From UBA8919 sp041658185 (GTDB lineage: Bacteria > Elusimicrobiota > UBA8919), in assembly GCA_041658185.1 (NCBI GenBank), contig JBBAAR010000012.1, positions 1 through 64,000 of the forward strand: a stretch of DNA of 64,000 bases. The letters run 5' to 3'. Below are positions 15,888 through 23,677 of this stretch, in pieces. The position numbers were made by a program, and so were the translations under genes. Numbering within the stretch: the first letter of the stretch is position 1; each line of letters starts with the position of its first letter. The notes under the pieces are model-generated. The model made no database searches. It saw nothing but the letters and a program-made list of their open reading frames with translations, and was not told the origin of the DNA.

Positions 15888-18044
15888 TTATGCCGACCAG
15901 TGTTCTTCGGGAAAATTTTTGGAAGGATGGGCAATAACAATTGATGCGTGATACGGCCATCTCTCAAGTTCAAGCCCTTTCTGCTCGGTAATCACGACAA
16001 ACTCTATAATTTCGCCGGGTTTTGTGCCAATCTCTGAAAAAGGAAGAGAAAACTCAATTATCCCCCTCTTTCCTATTGCGATATTTTTTAATTCCATCGT
16101 ATCAAAAACTGCCGAATTATTATGAGGGTCAATAGTTATATCTCTTTGCTCGGGTTTTAGAAAAACAATCTTAAATTTTATATTTTTCGGGAAGGGCTGA
16201 ATAGAATCAAGCCGGAGAAAGAGTTCGGTTTCATCAAATCCCCAGTAAATCATTTTAATACAGGTGTCCGTTTGATGCATTGCACCTCCGGATTTTGATA
16301 CATCGTAAAATCCTGCATTGTGCCATTCAAAATAACTTGTTATTTTACCGTCTATTTTGGGCTTAATAAAATCAACCGGTTTGATGATATTGTCAAGTGC
16401 TTCCCACTTTCTTTTTATTGAAAAATAAAGATTGTCGGGCACCTTTTCGTTCAGGAGTTTGTAGACATTTATAAGATGTGCTCTGAAAAGTTGGTCAAAT
16501 TCGGCATCATTCATTGAGGAGTGGTCTGCTCCGTACCACCAGTTCCAGTCGCTTCCTTCGGCAATATAAATTTCTTCCCATGCTTTTTTTATATTTTCAG
16601 GCGGATTGGTTTTCGGCGTTTTGCTTAACAAAAACTTTCTCGTCTGACTGAGATAATCCCATGCCTGATTATCCTCCGGATGCCCGATCCAGATACCGAA
16701 ATTGCCGTTAATCCAAGAGCCGGGAAATATGCCTTTAAGTTCCTCTTTCGGCGGGAATTTTTCCAAAAAATCCGAAACGGTCGTCGTAATAAGTCCGTTT
16801 TTTCCGCCGTCGGATTCATTTGAAAGTTTTGTGTAAAGCGAGTTAAGAAAATCGTACCCGCTGTTTTTGTAATATTCCCAGCAATTCTCGCCGTCTAAAA
16901 TTATGCTGACAATTGAAGGCGTTCCGTTGTTATTGTTGGATGTGTTTTTTATTTCAATAAGTCGTTCTATAAAATCGTTTGCCGCATCTTCTGCGTTCAT
17001 CTTGTGATATACAAAACCGATTAAATCAGAAAGTTTGTGGTCGCGGAAAACAGCGTTCACAGAGTGTTTGCCGACAATGATTTTATACGGCCTGTAAAGA
17101 ACTTCATTTCCATTAGAGCCGTTTATTTCACCAAGTGTTTGAAAAAGTATTTCCTCGTCGGTAGCAATCCAGTTTATTCCGTTTTTGGCAACCATCGGCA
17201 CAATATCCGACGATACGGAACCTTCCGACGGCCACATCCCTTTTGATTTTCTGCCGAATATTTTTTCGTAAAGTGTAAGGCCATTTTTTATCTGAAGTTC
17301 CGCATCCTCGGGCTGATGAAATCTTGTTTTAGGAAGCACAACAGAAGGCATTCCTGCTTTTGCGATATTTGTATCAATTAAAAGCGGCAGAATCGGATGA
17401 TAATACGGAGAGGTTATAATTTCAATCTGTCCTTTGTCCTGCAGTTCCTTGTGTTTGGGCAGAACCTGCGAAACGATTTTTGCCGTCTCGTCAATAAGTA
17501 TCTGCTTGTCTTCCTCTGAGAAATTCTTTCCCTTTTTAAGCAAATATTTAATCTTTTCGTTGTGCTGTCTGAAATAAGGACTAATCCATGAAAGATTAAA
17601 CCAAACAACCAAATCACGGATATCAGAGGTTGTAAAAAGCGGTTCTATTCTTTTTAAGTAATTATCGTCCGCCCGCCAGCCCCGTCGTTGAAAAAGTTCA
17701 TTATATCTCGGATATGGTTCTATCATTGTGAACGGGTTCGCCATAAAAAAATTTTTCAGAATAAATATGCGTTCATCTTTTGTAAGTTCTTTCGTTGGTT
17801 TTTTTGTAACATCCAGAAAATCATCCGTCGCACCTTTTGTATAATCAATAATCTGTTCCATCAAGCAAGGTGTGATATTTATCGTTTGTTTTATTTTCGG
17901 AAATTTTTCAAGGATTGCCGCGATGTCATAATAATCTTTTGTGCAGTGAAGCCGCACCCACGGCAAAAGATATTTGTTTGTTTGAGGATTTTTATAATTC
18001 GGCTGGTGTTGATGCCAGACAAAAGCGATATAAAGCGGTTTCAT
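15888..18044 (-). CDS. Glycoside hydrolase family 57 protein
   Basis: 718 residues, no signal peptide, so probably cytoplasmic. GH57 signatures: HQHQPNY at residues 11-17, WPSEGS with the catalytic nucleophile Glu274, and ILDGEN with the acid/base Asp384. The remaining ~280 residues form a C-terminal region containing WYGADHSS and ending in a beta-rich domain, as in COG1449 alpha-amylase/glucanotransferase-like members. It probably acts on storage alpha-glucan, but the exact substrate cannot be told. A terminator-like hairpin separates it from the upstream outer-membrane genes. Confidence 0.88.
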   Translation of the reverse strand: MKPLYIAFVWHQHQPNYKNPQTNKYLLPWVRLHCTKDYYDIAAILEKFPKIKQTINITPCLMEQIIDYTKGATDDFLDVTKKPTKELTKDERIFILKNFFMANPFTMIEPYPRYNELFQRRGWRADDNYLKRIEPLFTTSDIRDLVVWFNLSWISPYFRQHNEKIKYLLKKGKNFSEEDKQILIDETAKIVSQVLPKHKELQDKGQIEIITSPYYHPILPLLIDTNIAKAGMPSVVLPKTRFHQPEDAELQIKNGLTLYEKIFGRKSKGMWPSEGSVSSDIVPMVAKNGINWIATDEEILFQTLGEINGSNGNEVLYRPYKIIVGKHSVNAVFRDHKLSDLIGFVYHKMNAEDAANDFIERLIEIKNTSNNNNGTPSIVSIILDGENCWEYYKNSGYDFLNSLYTKLSNESDGGKNGLITTTVSDFLEKFPPKEELKGIFPGSWINGNFGIWIGHPEDNQAWDYLSQTRKFLLSKTPKTNPPENIKKAWEEIYIAEGSDWNWWYGADHSSMNDAEFDQLFRAHLINVYKLLNEKVPDNLYFSIKRKWEALDNIIKPVDFIKPKIDGKITSYFEWHNAGFYDVSKSGGAMHQTDTCIKMIYWGFDETELFLRLDSIQPFPKNIKFKIVFLKPEQRDITIDPHNNSAVFDTMELKNIAIGKRGIIEFSLPFSEIGTKPGEIIEFVVITEQKGLELERWPYHASIVIAHPSKNFPEEHWSA

Positions 18045-18064
18045 AAATAAAAAGACAAATAAGT

Positions 18065-18113
18065 TTAAAAAAACAAAAACTACTTTCGTACTTTCGTAGT
18101 TGCGAAAGTAGTT
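18065..18113 (-). terminator. Rho-independent terminator after the outer-membrane operon
   Basis: On the - strand an 11-bp perfect stem AACTACTTTCG/CGAAAGTAGTT with a 14-base loop is followed by TTTGTTTTTTT. It lies 69 bases beyond the stop of the 174-residue barrel gene and before the GH57 gene. Confidence 0.65.
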
Positions 18114-18181
18114 GAATAGATTGCAATTTACCGTCGCTGATACAGATTTTCAATATATGCAAATATGTGGATTTTCAGAAA

Positions 18182-18706
18182 TTACAGATAATATCTTATA
18201 CCGACTGCCGATAACCATCCGGCGGCTGTGCCGAACTGACTTTTATCATTTATATCGGTAAAATTAAGACCCATTTCCGCGGCAAATCCGAGATTTGGAA
18301 AGTCGCTGAAAAAGAATTCAACTCCGAACCCCCCGCCCGCTGAAAAAGATGTGTCGTCAGATTTTAACGTAACGGTAACATTGTTTATGGAAGCAGTTGT
18401 TTCAGTCTGATATGACTCAATGCCTATAATTCCGAAACCGTAGAGATTAAGGTTTTTTTCTTCTTTAAGAACGGTTAAAAACTTTCCGCCGACATTAAAA
18501 ATTGTGTCGTCGCCTAAAGAAAATCCGAGCAGCCCTTCAACTGCCATTTTTTTGGAAAACCAATGACGGACAGAAAGCGAATCCACGTCAAAACCGGACA
18601 GCTGGCTGTTAAAACCCACCCCTGTTTTTTTTGAAAGGTCTTTTGCAGAACACAGATTACACAGATAAAAAACACAGATTACACAGATAAAAACCTTTTT
18701 CAACAT
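18182..18706 (-). CDS. Small outer-membrane beta-barrel protein
   Basis: 174 residues with a signal peptide ending near LCSA/KD and alternating hydrophobic strands through to a C-terminal aromatic strand (LSAVGIRYYL). This is the pattern of OmpX/OmpA-type small barrels, and no enzyme motif is seen. A strong GGGGGAGGG ribosome binding site precedes the ATG. The signal peptide is encoded by two perfect copies of a 22-bp repeat read in different frames, so loss or gain of a copy would break the frame. It lies 12 bases after the larger barrel gene. Confidence 0.7.
   Translation of the reverse strand: MLKKVFICVICVFYLCNLCSAKDLSKKTGVGFNSQLSGFDVDSLSVRHWFSKKMAVEGLLGFSLGDDTIFNVGGKFLTVLKEEKNLNLYGFGIIGIESYQTETTASINNVTVTLKSDDTSFSAGGGFGVEFFFSDFPNLGFAAEMGLNFTDINDKSQFGTAAGWLSAVGIRYYL
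18649..18692. repeat. 22-bp tandem duplication inside a signal-peptide coding region
   Basis: Two consecutive copies of a 22-bp unit (AACACAGATTACACAGATAA plus AA) at 18649-18670 and 18671-18692. 22 is not a multiple of three, so the copies encode different residues (FICVIC and YLCNLC). Words of the ACACAGATTACACAGAT type look like a dispersed repeat; a diverged copy is seen near 15805-15870. Confidence 0.75.
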
Positions 18707-18718
18707 TTTTCCCTCCCC

Positions 18719-19963
18719 CTAAAACTTTGCCGAAACCGACCAACCGATTTTATTTGAAATTATTTTTGCAGTTTCTTCTTTTGGTTTAAGAATTTTCAGA
18801 GGCGAGAATCTGCCGTAGACAAGACGGAAAAAACAGTTTTCAGTGTATTTATATTTTACAGCCATATCAATTTCTTCTCCGAGGTAACTTTCAATACCGG
18901 ATAATTCAGGATAATCAAGCGAGAACAAAATATAATAATCAAAGTTTAAGTTTAAGTCCTTGTATGGTTCAAAACCGACTCCCAAAGTTGTAGTGTGAAC
19001 TCCCTGCCCGCCGGATTTATAAGGGGAAATTCCGCCGTAAAAATCGCTCATAGACGCCCCGAAATACTCGCCGTATCCGCTCCTCTCAAACCCGTCCGTT
19101 TTGTGTCCGTAAGTCGGCGCAAATCCAAGCCCGTTATCTTTTCCCGCTCCGACCGCATACTCAAAATTAACGGAGGTCTTGCCCAGCCGTCTCAATTGTT
19201 GAGTATGCCATGTTGTTCCAACCAAATAAGAAATACCTGAATAATCCCCGCCCGATTTTATAATTTCCGCACGGTAATCAACACCTTCCTTAAACCTGCC
19301 GTCCGCCCGTATGGATATAAAATTTTTCTTTAAGGCGGACGATGAACCTTCAACAAAATAATAGACCCTGAAATTGTAATCGTTTTCGTAAGTCCAGTTG
19401 CCGCCGATTGCCTTCAGTCCTTCGTCCTTATCTTTTGTGAAGCGGTCTCCGGAAAGTTCAGTTCTCTTTATTAAAAATGCGTCTGCGTCAATATCAAAGG
19501 GAAGATATGCTTTTACCCTGAGAGCATCAAACCCAAGCCCGTCGTCGTCAACGAGTACTCCCTGACCTATTTTTAACGGCTGTCTTCCAAAAATAAAATC
19601 AACCGGGAAAGTGCCGACTTCCGAAAATTCCAGAAATGCGTTTTCAATTTGCGGCGTATAATTTATAAATGTAACCGAGGATTTTGCTGTCGTGTATTCC
19701 TTGCCGAAATCCTTTCCGAAAATTCCCCTGCTTAAAAGTTTTACGCCGACGGTAACATTTTTTTTCAAATCTCCTTCAAGATATAAACGGGATTTCTGGT
19801 AATTGTATGAGTTTGATAATGATGAGGATGTTGAATAATTCGGGTTTGAATAACTTGTTCCGCCGGTTTCTACATCAATGCCGAGACGTATAGCGGCAGA
19901 AAGAGAGGTAGAAAGGTAGAAAGGTAGAAAGGTAGAAAGTAAAATCAAAAGATATTTTTTCAT
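18719..19963 (-). CDS. Outer-membrane porin-like barrel (alginate-export-like)
   Basis: About 414 residues: a signal peptide (KKYLLILLSTFLPFYLSTSL) then a series of strands such as YQKSRLYLEGDLKKNVTVGV, and FGRQPLKIGQGVLVDDDG, a motif seen in alginate-export/OprD-like porins. It ends in a strand WSVSAKF with the usual C-terminal Phe. Start taken at the ATG at 19963 after AGGTG; an in-frame GTG lies 9 bases upstream. An 8-bp tandem repeat in the signal-peptide codons makes it a candidate phase-variable gene. Follows a DUF4258/DUF2283 pair by one base. Confidence 0.7.
   Translation of the reverse strand: MKKYLLILLSTFLPFYLSTSLSAAIRLGIDVETGGTSYSNPNYSTSSSLSNSYNYQKSRLYLEGDLKKNVTVGVKLLSRGIFGKDFGKEYTTAKSSVTFINYTPQIENAFLEFSEVGTFPVDFIFGRQPLKIGQGVLVDDDGLGFDALRVKAYLPFDIDADAFLIKRTELSGDRFTKDKDEGLKAIGGNWTYENDYNFRVYYFVEGSSSALKKNFISIRADGRFKEGVDYRAEIIKSGGDYSGISYLVGTTWHTQQLRRLGKTSVNFEYAVGAGKDNGLGFAPTYGHKTDGFERSGYGEYFGASMSDFYGGISPYKSGGQGVHTTTLGVGFEPYKDLNLNFDYYILFSLDYPELSGIESYLGEEIDMAVKYKYTENCFFRLVYGRFSPLKILKPKEETAKIISNKIGWSVSAKF
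19907..19938. repeat. Four tandem copies of GGTAGAAA inside a porin signal-peptide region
   Basis: Perfect 8-bp units at 19907, 19915, 19923 and 19931. On the coding (-) strand they read TTTCTACC repeated and encode STFLPFYLST. The unit is not a multiple of three, so slippage by one unit shifts the frame within the signal peptide. This is the structure of known phase-variable contingency loci. Confidence 0.85.
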
Positions 19964-19964
19964 T

Positions 19965-20174
19965 TTATACACCTGCTAAATTAGGAACACGATAACTGAA
20001 TAACTCGGAGATATTAAGTTTTTTACTCGCTCCGAGAATTTCAAATGCCACGATATCTCCGGTTTTTGTCAGATGCAGGATAATACCTTCTTTGATTTCC
20101 ACCGCCGAATCAGGTTTTTTTTCCGACAACTGGATAAATGCCGCATCAACTTTTTTGTCGTAATTTACGTACAT
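19965..20174 (-). CDS. DUF2283 family small protein
   Basis: 69 residues. The pattern YVNYDKKVDAAFIQL then SAVEIKEGIILHLTKTGD and IVAFEILGAS is typical of DUF2283 proteins, which are often encoded next to DUF4258 proteins in toxin-antitoxin-like pairs. Start placed at the ATG at 20174, seven bases after a GGAGGTG ribosome binding site; that site overlaps the end of the DUF4258 gene. The DUF4258 stop is 6 bases upstream. The antitoxin role is inferred from the pairing only. Confidence 0.75.
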   Translation of the reverse strand: MYVNYDKKVDAAFIQLSEKKPDSAVEIKEGIILHLTKTGDIVAFEILGASKKLNISELFSYRVPNLAGV

Positions 20175-20180
20175 AATCAA

Positions 20181-20423
20181 TCACCTCCAATAACTTTTTT
20201 TCAAAGGATATGCCGAAATAACAACGATGCAGTTATTTTCAACGACATAAACAATTTTTAACGGCAATCCCGAAAATCTGCCGGTAAATGTTTTATACGC
20301 AATGAAATAATCATTTTCCCTGTCTTTTTTATCAGGGTCAGTTAAACACTGTTCAATTTCAATTTGTGTTATTTCATATAAGCGTATATTGTTTTTTGAA
20401 TGTCTTGAAAGTTTTATTTCCAC
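20181..20423 (-). CDS. DUF4258 family small protein (possible toxin of a TA-like pair)
   Basis: About 80 residues: EIKLSRHSKNNIRLYEI, then CLTDPDKKDRENDYFIAYKT and LKIVYVVENNCIVVISAYP, matching the compact alpha/beta DUF4258 family. Related folds include RelE-like mRNA interferases. The GTG at 20423 is chosen because a TTGATT-N16-TATAAT promoter ends 6 bases before it, suggesting a leaderless transcript; a TTG 15 bases upstream would overlap the -10. Toxin activity is inferred from family context. Confidence 0.7.
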   Translation of the reverse strand: MEIKLSRHSKNNIRLYEITQIEIEQCLTDPDKKDRENDYFIAYKTFTGRFSGLPLKIVYVVENNCIVVISAYPLKKSYWR

Positions 20424-20429
20424 AAAACA

Positions 20430-20457
20430 ATTATACAAAAATTTTGAAAAAAATCAA
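20430..20457 (-). promoter_or_regulatory. Promoter for the DUF4258/DUF2283/porin operon
   Basis: On the - strand TTGATT (20457-20452), a 16-base spacer and TATAAT (20435-20430). The predicted transcription start falls on or next to the GTG at 20423, so the mRNA would have little or no leader. Confidence 0.6.
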
Positions 20458-20490
20458 CCCTATTAGATAATTATTTTATATCTAACAGGG
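20457..20490. repeat. CCCC-TTAGA hairpin, copy 3 (diverged)
   Basis: CCCTATTAGATA pairs with TATCTAACAGGG (11 of 12 pairs) around a ~9-base loop. It lies between the terminator of the large outer-membrane gene and the next promoter. Same core as copies at 3945 and 22851. Confidence 0.55.
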
Positions 20491-20495
20491 CAGGC

Positions 20496-20530
20496 AAAAA
20501 AAAAGAAGCCCCCGAAAACGAGGGCTTCTT
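20496..20530 (-). terminator. Rho-independent terminator of the large outer-membrane gene
   Basis: On the - strand AAGAAGCCC-TCG pairs with CG-GGGGCTTCTT around TTTT, with one mismatch, and is followed by nine T residues. It lies 23 bases after the stop of the 728-residue gene. The hairpin is strong, as expected for a highly transcribed single gene. Confidence 0.85.
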
Positions 20531-20552
20531 AATTTTTACAACAACAAACAAG

Positions 20553-22739
20553 TTAGAACTTGATTGCTGCTGACAGTGACAGAGTGCGATATGTTGCTAA
20601 ATCAAAGAAGCTTGCATTAGAAAGCGTACCTGCTCCTGCTGTATCCAGAAACGCATTGCATGCGATCGTCAATGACGGTGTCGCATCAAACTGAACTCCG
20701 TAGGTGTAGTTAACGGCATGCGCTTCGGTCCGGGTAACAGATGTCTCGGAAACCGGATCTGCAACAGCAGAATTGGTTACTGCCGTTTGAGCATTACCGG
20801 GTGTTGCAGTAGTTGTCTGATTGCCGACATCGTTGACATTTGTATCCTCGCTGGTTGTTTCCGTTTTTGTCATAATGTACTCGGTTCCGGCTCTGAATGT
20901 CCACTTCTTTGAAAGCGGAATTTCAATGCCTACGGGAACGCGGTATGTTAATGTAACTGTTTCTGCTATTTCATTACCGGTTGCCGTGGTTATCTGTGAC
21001 CAAGTTCCTTCACCGAAACCATTATTTCCTGACATTCCTGCGAATGTTCTGGAAAAATCTTCATCACTATTTGTTATAGGACCGGGTCTGTTAGCCACTG
21101 ATACCGTTCCGGAACTTTGTACAAGTCCACCAAGCACAAGTGAATTTGTTGAAGCACTGTTATCTTCATATGATGTGCTGTCTGTAGTTGTAATTGTTTT
21201 ATCAACATCCGTTTTGGTTGTTTGTTTCTGAATGAATCCGCCAAAAGACAGTTTTACGCCTTCAAGCGCTTTCATAGAGATTTTTGCACCAATGTCCAGA
21301 TTTGACTGGGTCCATTTACCGGTCATAATTCCTGTCATTGTGTAGTCCCTTTCCGTCCAGTTGTCTACCCGGGCACCACCGGCATATCCGCCGCCAAGGG
21401 TATCCGTTGAAACATATGCTTTTGTATTAACATATTCTCTGCCTGTCTGTGAAGCATCAATATCCTGAGACAGGTTTGAATAGTTGAAAATTCCCGTAAT
21501 ATCAACTTTCTCAAACTTTTTTACTGCCTCAATCCGAACAAGCGGAGCAGTGCCTTCCCTTTCATCTGAGAATGCAGAAACGCCGTTATCAGTCTGTGCC
21601 CAATTTGCTGTTGTAAATACAGGACTGTTAAGAAGAGCATTTCCGAAAAGATTAGTTTGATTGTATTCAAGTGCGACATTTGCAGCGCTTTTTTCAACAA
21701 TTGCCGTTCCTGTATTGAAATACTGTGTTCCAACTCCGCCAGGTGCTGTTGAAAGCACAACATCCTCTCTTGCAGTAACCGTGACTACTGTTTTTTCATT
21801 TGCAATTACGTTTCCATTAACAGTTCCCGGGTTGAGCGTTTTAGAAAATCTCAATCCGACACCTGCATCAACGAAAAAGTCGTCTGATATTTTTACTCTT
21901 ACCTGCGGAAGAATATCGGTCTGTGATGTTGAGTTCTGGTCAACTTCTTCAGTCGGATATGCGACGCTGATAGTATCACCCTGTGTTGCGGTTGCAACAG
22001 TGTTAATATTAGCACCGAATGGATTTGGTAATCCCGCCACCATACCATTACGCGTTAAATAATTATCTGCGTATGTCTTAGTTCCTTCCGTTGTCAGGAT
22101 ACTTGTATTTGTCTGTCTTGCAAGTGAAAGACCAAGCGATACCTTATCCATCAGCTTGTAAGATGTACCAGCGTTCCACTGAGTATTTGTGTCATTGGTG
22201 AAGTACTTCATATTAGACGAGGTAACCTGTAATCTTCTTGGAGCGACACTGACAGTAGCGTAATCAACTGTATAGTCGTCTTGTTTGTAGGTTCCTTCTG
22301 AATCTAAACCACCCGTTCCAGTTCCAGCATTGGAATCAAGGTCAAAGCCGACACCTTTTGTCCCAAAGTTCTGATAAACGACGCCTGACCTTGAGTCCTC
22401 AATTCCGGCATAAGAAAGCGGATTGCCGGTTACTCCGAATGTGAAAACATTGATTGGTTCTGTTACTCCAGTCCATGATAATGCCCTGTTGTATGTACCA
22501 GCGCCATAAGGCCCCGCAAAACTTCTCACATTGCCCCAGTTGGTGTAAAGTGCATTGCCTGAGAAATCAAGCAATTCCACAGGCGCCGCGCTGACTATGT
22601 CTAATTCGTTGTAGAACATACCGCGTGTTGCACTGTTTTGATACGAGCCAATGTTGAGTTGGCTGTTGGATAACGGAACATAGGCGAATGCCGATGTTGC
22701 CATTAACGCAACCATTATTATTGATAATAACTTTTTCAT
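20553..22739 (-). CDS. Large outer-membrane beta-barrel protein, unknown family
   Basis: 728 residues with a clear signal peptide (MKKLLSIIMVALMATSAFA). The mature part is rich in Thr, Ser, Asn and Gly with many amphipathic strands, and ends in a strand (TYRTLSLSAAIKF) with C-terminal Phe as in outer-membrane barrels. No known domain is recognised. GGAGGG precedes the ATG. It has its own consensus promoter, a ~180-base structured leader and a strong terminator, so it is probably an abundant surface protein expressed alone. A porin or FadL-like transporter is possible but not shown. Confidence 0.65.
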   Translation of the reverse strand: MKKLLSIIMVALMATSAFAYVPLSNSQLNIGSYQNSATRGMFYNELDIVSAAPVELLDFSGNALYTNWGNVRSFAGPYGAGTYNRALSWTGVTEPINVFTFGVTGNPLSYAGIEDSRSGVVYQNFGTKGVGFDLDSNAGTGTGGLDSEGTYKQDDYTVDYATVSVAPRRLQVTSSNMKYFTNDTNTQWNAGTSYKLMDKVSLGLSLARQTNTSILTTEGTKTYADNYLTRNGMVAGLPNPFGANINTVATATQGDTISVAYPTEEVDQNSTSQTDILPQVRVKISDDFFVDAGVGLRFSKTLNPGTVNGNVIANEKTVVTVTAREDVVLSTAPGGVGTQYFNTGTAIVEKSAANVALEYNQTNLFGNALLNSPVFTTANWAQTDNGVSAFSDEREGTAPLVRIEAVKKFEKVDITGIFNYSNLSQDIDASQTGREYVNTKAYVSTDTLGGGYAGGARVDNWTERDYTMTGIMTGKWTQSNLDIGAKISMKALEGVKLSFGGFIQKQTTKTDVDKTITTTDSTSYEDNSASTNSLVLGGLVQSSGTVSVANRPGPITNSDEDFSRTFAGMSGNNGFGEGTWSQITTATGNEIAETVTLTYRVPVGIEIPLSKKWTFRAGTEYIMTKTETTSEDTNVNDVGNQTTTATPGNAQTAVTNSAVADPVSETSVTRTEAHAVNYTYGVQFDATPSLTIACNAFLDTAGAGTLSNASFFDLATYRTLSLSAAIKF

Positions 22740-22922
22740 ACTATTTTACCCTCCGTTTAAATTTGCGGATTTTCACCCGCATCGTTACTTCTTTCCCCGT
22801 AGCCAAGACACTTAGCGTGTCTTAGGGTTTTTCACCTCCTTTTTCGGCTGACCCCAGTTAGACATAAACATCTAACGGGGTAAAGATTGAGGATTATATT
22901 CAAATAACTTACATCTTGTATA
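22740..22922 (-). promoter_or_regulatory. Structured 5' leader of the large outer-membrane gene
   Basis: About 180 bases between promoter and start codon contain a CCCC-TTAGA hairpin (22851-22881), a 7-bp hairpin AAGACAC/GTGTCTT (22805-22823) enclosed by AGCC/GGCT, and a GCGGGTGAAAATCCGC hairpin near the ribosome binding site. The arrangement resembles a regulatory RNA, but I cannot match it to a known riboswitch class. Confidence 0.45.
22851..22881. repeat. CCCC-TTAGA hairpin, copy 2
   Basis: ACCCC-A-GTTAGA pairs with TCTAAC-GGGGT with one bulged base. The trailing GGGGTAAAG is shared with the copy upstream of mraZ. It lies in the leader of the large outer-membrane gene. Confidence 0.6.
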
Positions 22923-22951
22923 AGTATACTAAAAAAACAAAAACTTGTCAA
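22923..22951 (-). promoter_or_regulatory. Sigma-70 promoter of the large outer-membrane gene
   Basis: On the - strand TTGACA (22951-22946), a 17-base spacer and TATACT (22928-22923). The near-consensus match fits strong expression of the gene starting at 22739. Confidence 0.7.
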
Positions 22952-22977
22952 GTAAAAAATTATTTTTTGAAATTTTT

Positions 22978-23676
22978 TTATTTCGGGTTGGCGAGCGGCG
23001 GTTGTTGTTGAGTTCCTGTTAACGCATTAAGTCGTGCATCGGAAATATTTTTGTAAATTGTCGCGGGATGCAAACTTCCGACTGTCTGATAATATGCAAT
23101 CGCCGACTGCACATCTCCGACCGCTTCATAACACCTCGCAAGTCCCAACTGCGCTTCCGCAACTAAATAATGCGCGGAGTATTCATCTGTTAATTGTTTG
23201 TATGAGTTTATTGCTTCAGGATATTTAGCAGCCGCCTCCTGCGAGTTGCCGATGCCGAAAATTATCATTGCGCCCATATCCTCTTTTTTCTTTAAAAGAG
23301 GGAGTGCGTTTTGATAGTGTTTTATCGCTTCTTCATAATTTTTTTTAAGATAAAGTGCTTCTGCTTTGTAAAAATTTGCGTATCCGCCCTGAATACCGGC
23401 AGGATGCATTTGTATAATCTGGTCGCACAACTGGATTGTCTGGTCAACATATCCCGCCCGTAAATACATAGCCGCAAACCCTACTTGTTCGTCGGAAAGT
23501 AAGGATGCTTTTTTCATTCTGCTTGCCGTAATCAAAGTTATTGCTATGATAATTACAACACCCGCAGCGGAAGCGATTACAGTTTCCTTATGCGATTTTA
23601 TGTAAGGAATCGCTTTCTCAATAAAATTTCTCAGCGGGTCATGTCTCAGTTCCTCTTTTACCCATTGTCTCGGCAT
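22978..23676 (-). CDS. Membrane-anchored TPR protein (YfgM-like topology)
   Basis: 232 residues: a short charged cytoplasmic N-terminus, one membrane segment (TVIASAAGVVIIIAITLI, about residues 36-53), then periplasmic TPR helices from about 70 to 215 (for example ANFYKAEALYLKKNYEEAIK and LGLARCYEAVGDVQSAIAYY). The topology and length resemble YfgM/tetratricopeptide periplasmic chaperone-type proteins. AAGGAGAT precedes the ATG. It ends two bases... before the promoter region of the large barrel gene and follows the PHP gene by one base, so it is probably co-transcribed with it. Confidence 0.7.
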   Translation of the reverse strand: MPRQWVKEELRHDPLRNFIEKAIPYIKSHKETVIASAAGVVIIIAITLITASRMKKASLLSDEQVGFAAMYLRAGYVDQTIQLCDQIIQMHPAGIQGGYANFYKAEALYLKKNYEEAIKHYQNALPLLKKKEDMGAMIIFGIGNSQEAAAKYPEAINSYKQLTDEYSAHYLVAEAQLGLARCYEAVGDVQSAIAYYQTVGSLHPATIYKNISDARLNALTGTQQQPPLANPK

Positions 23677-23677
23677 G

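Noticed and set aside
22740..22922. Cyclic-di-GMP (GEMM) riboswitch
   Set aside because: Words such as CCTAAG and GGCTACGGGG look similar, but their order and pairing do not fit the GEMM consensus.
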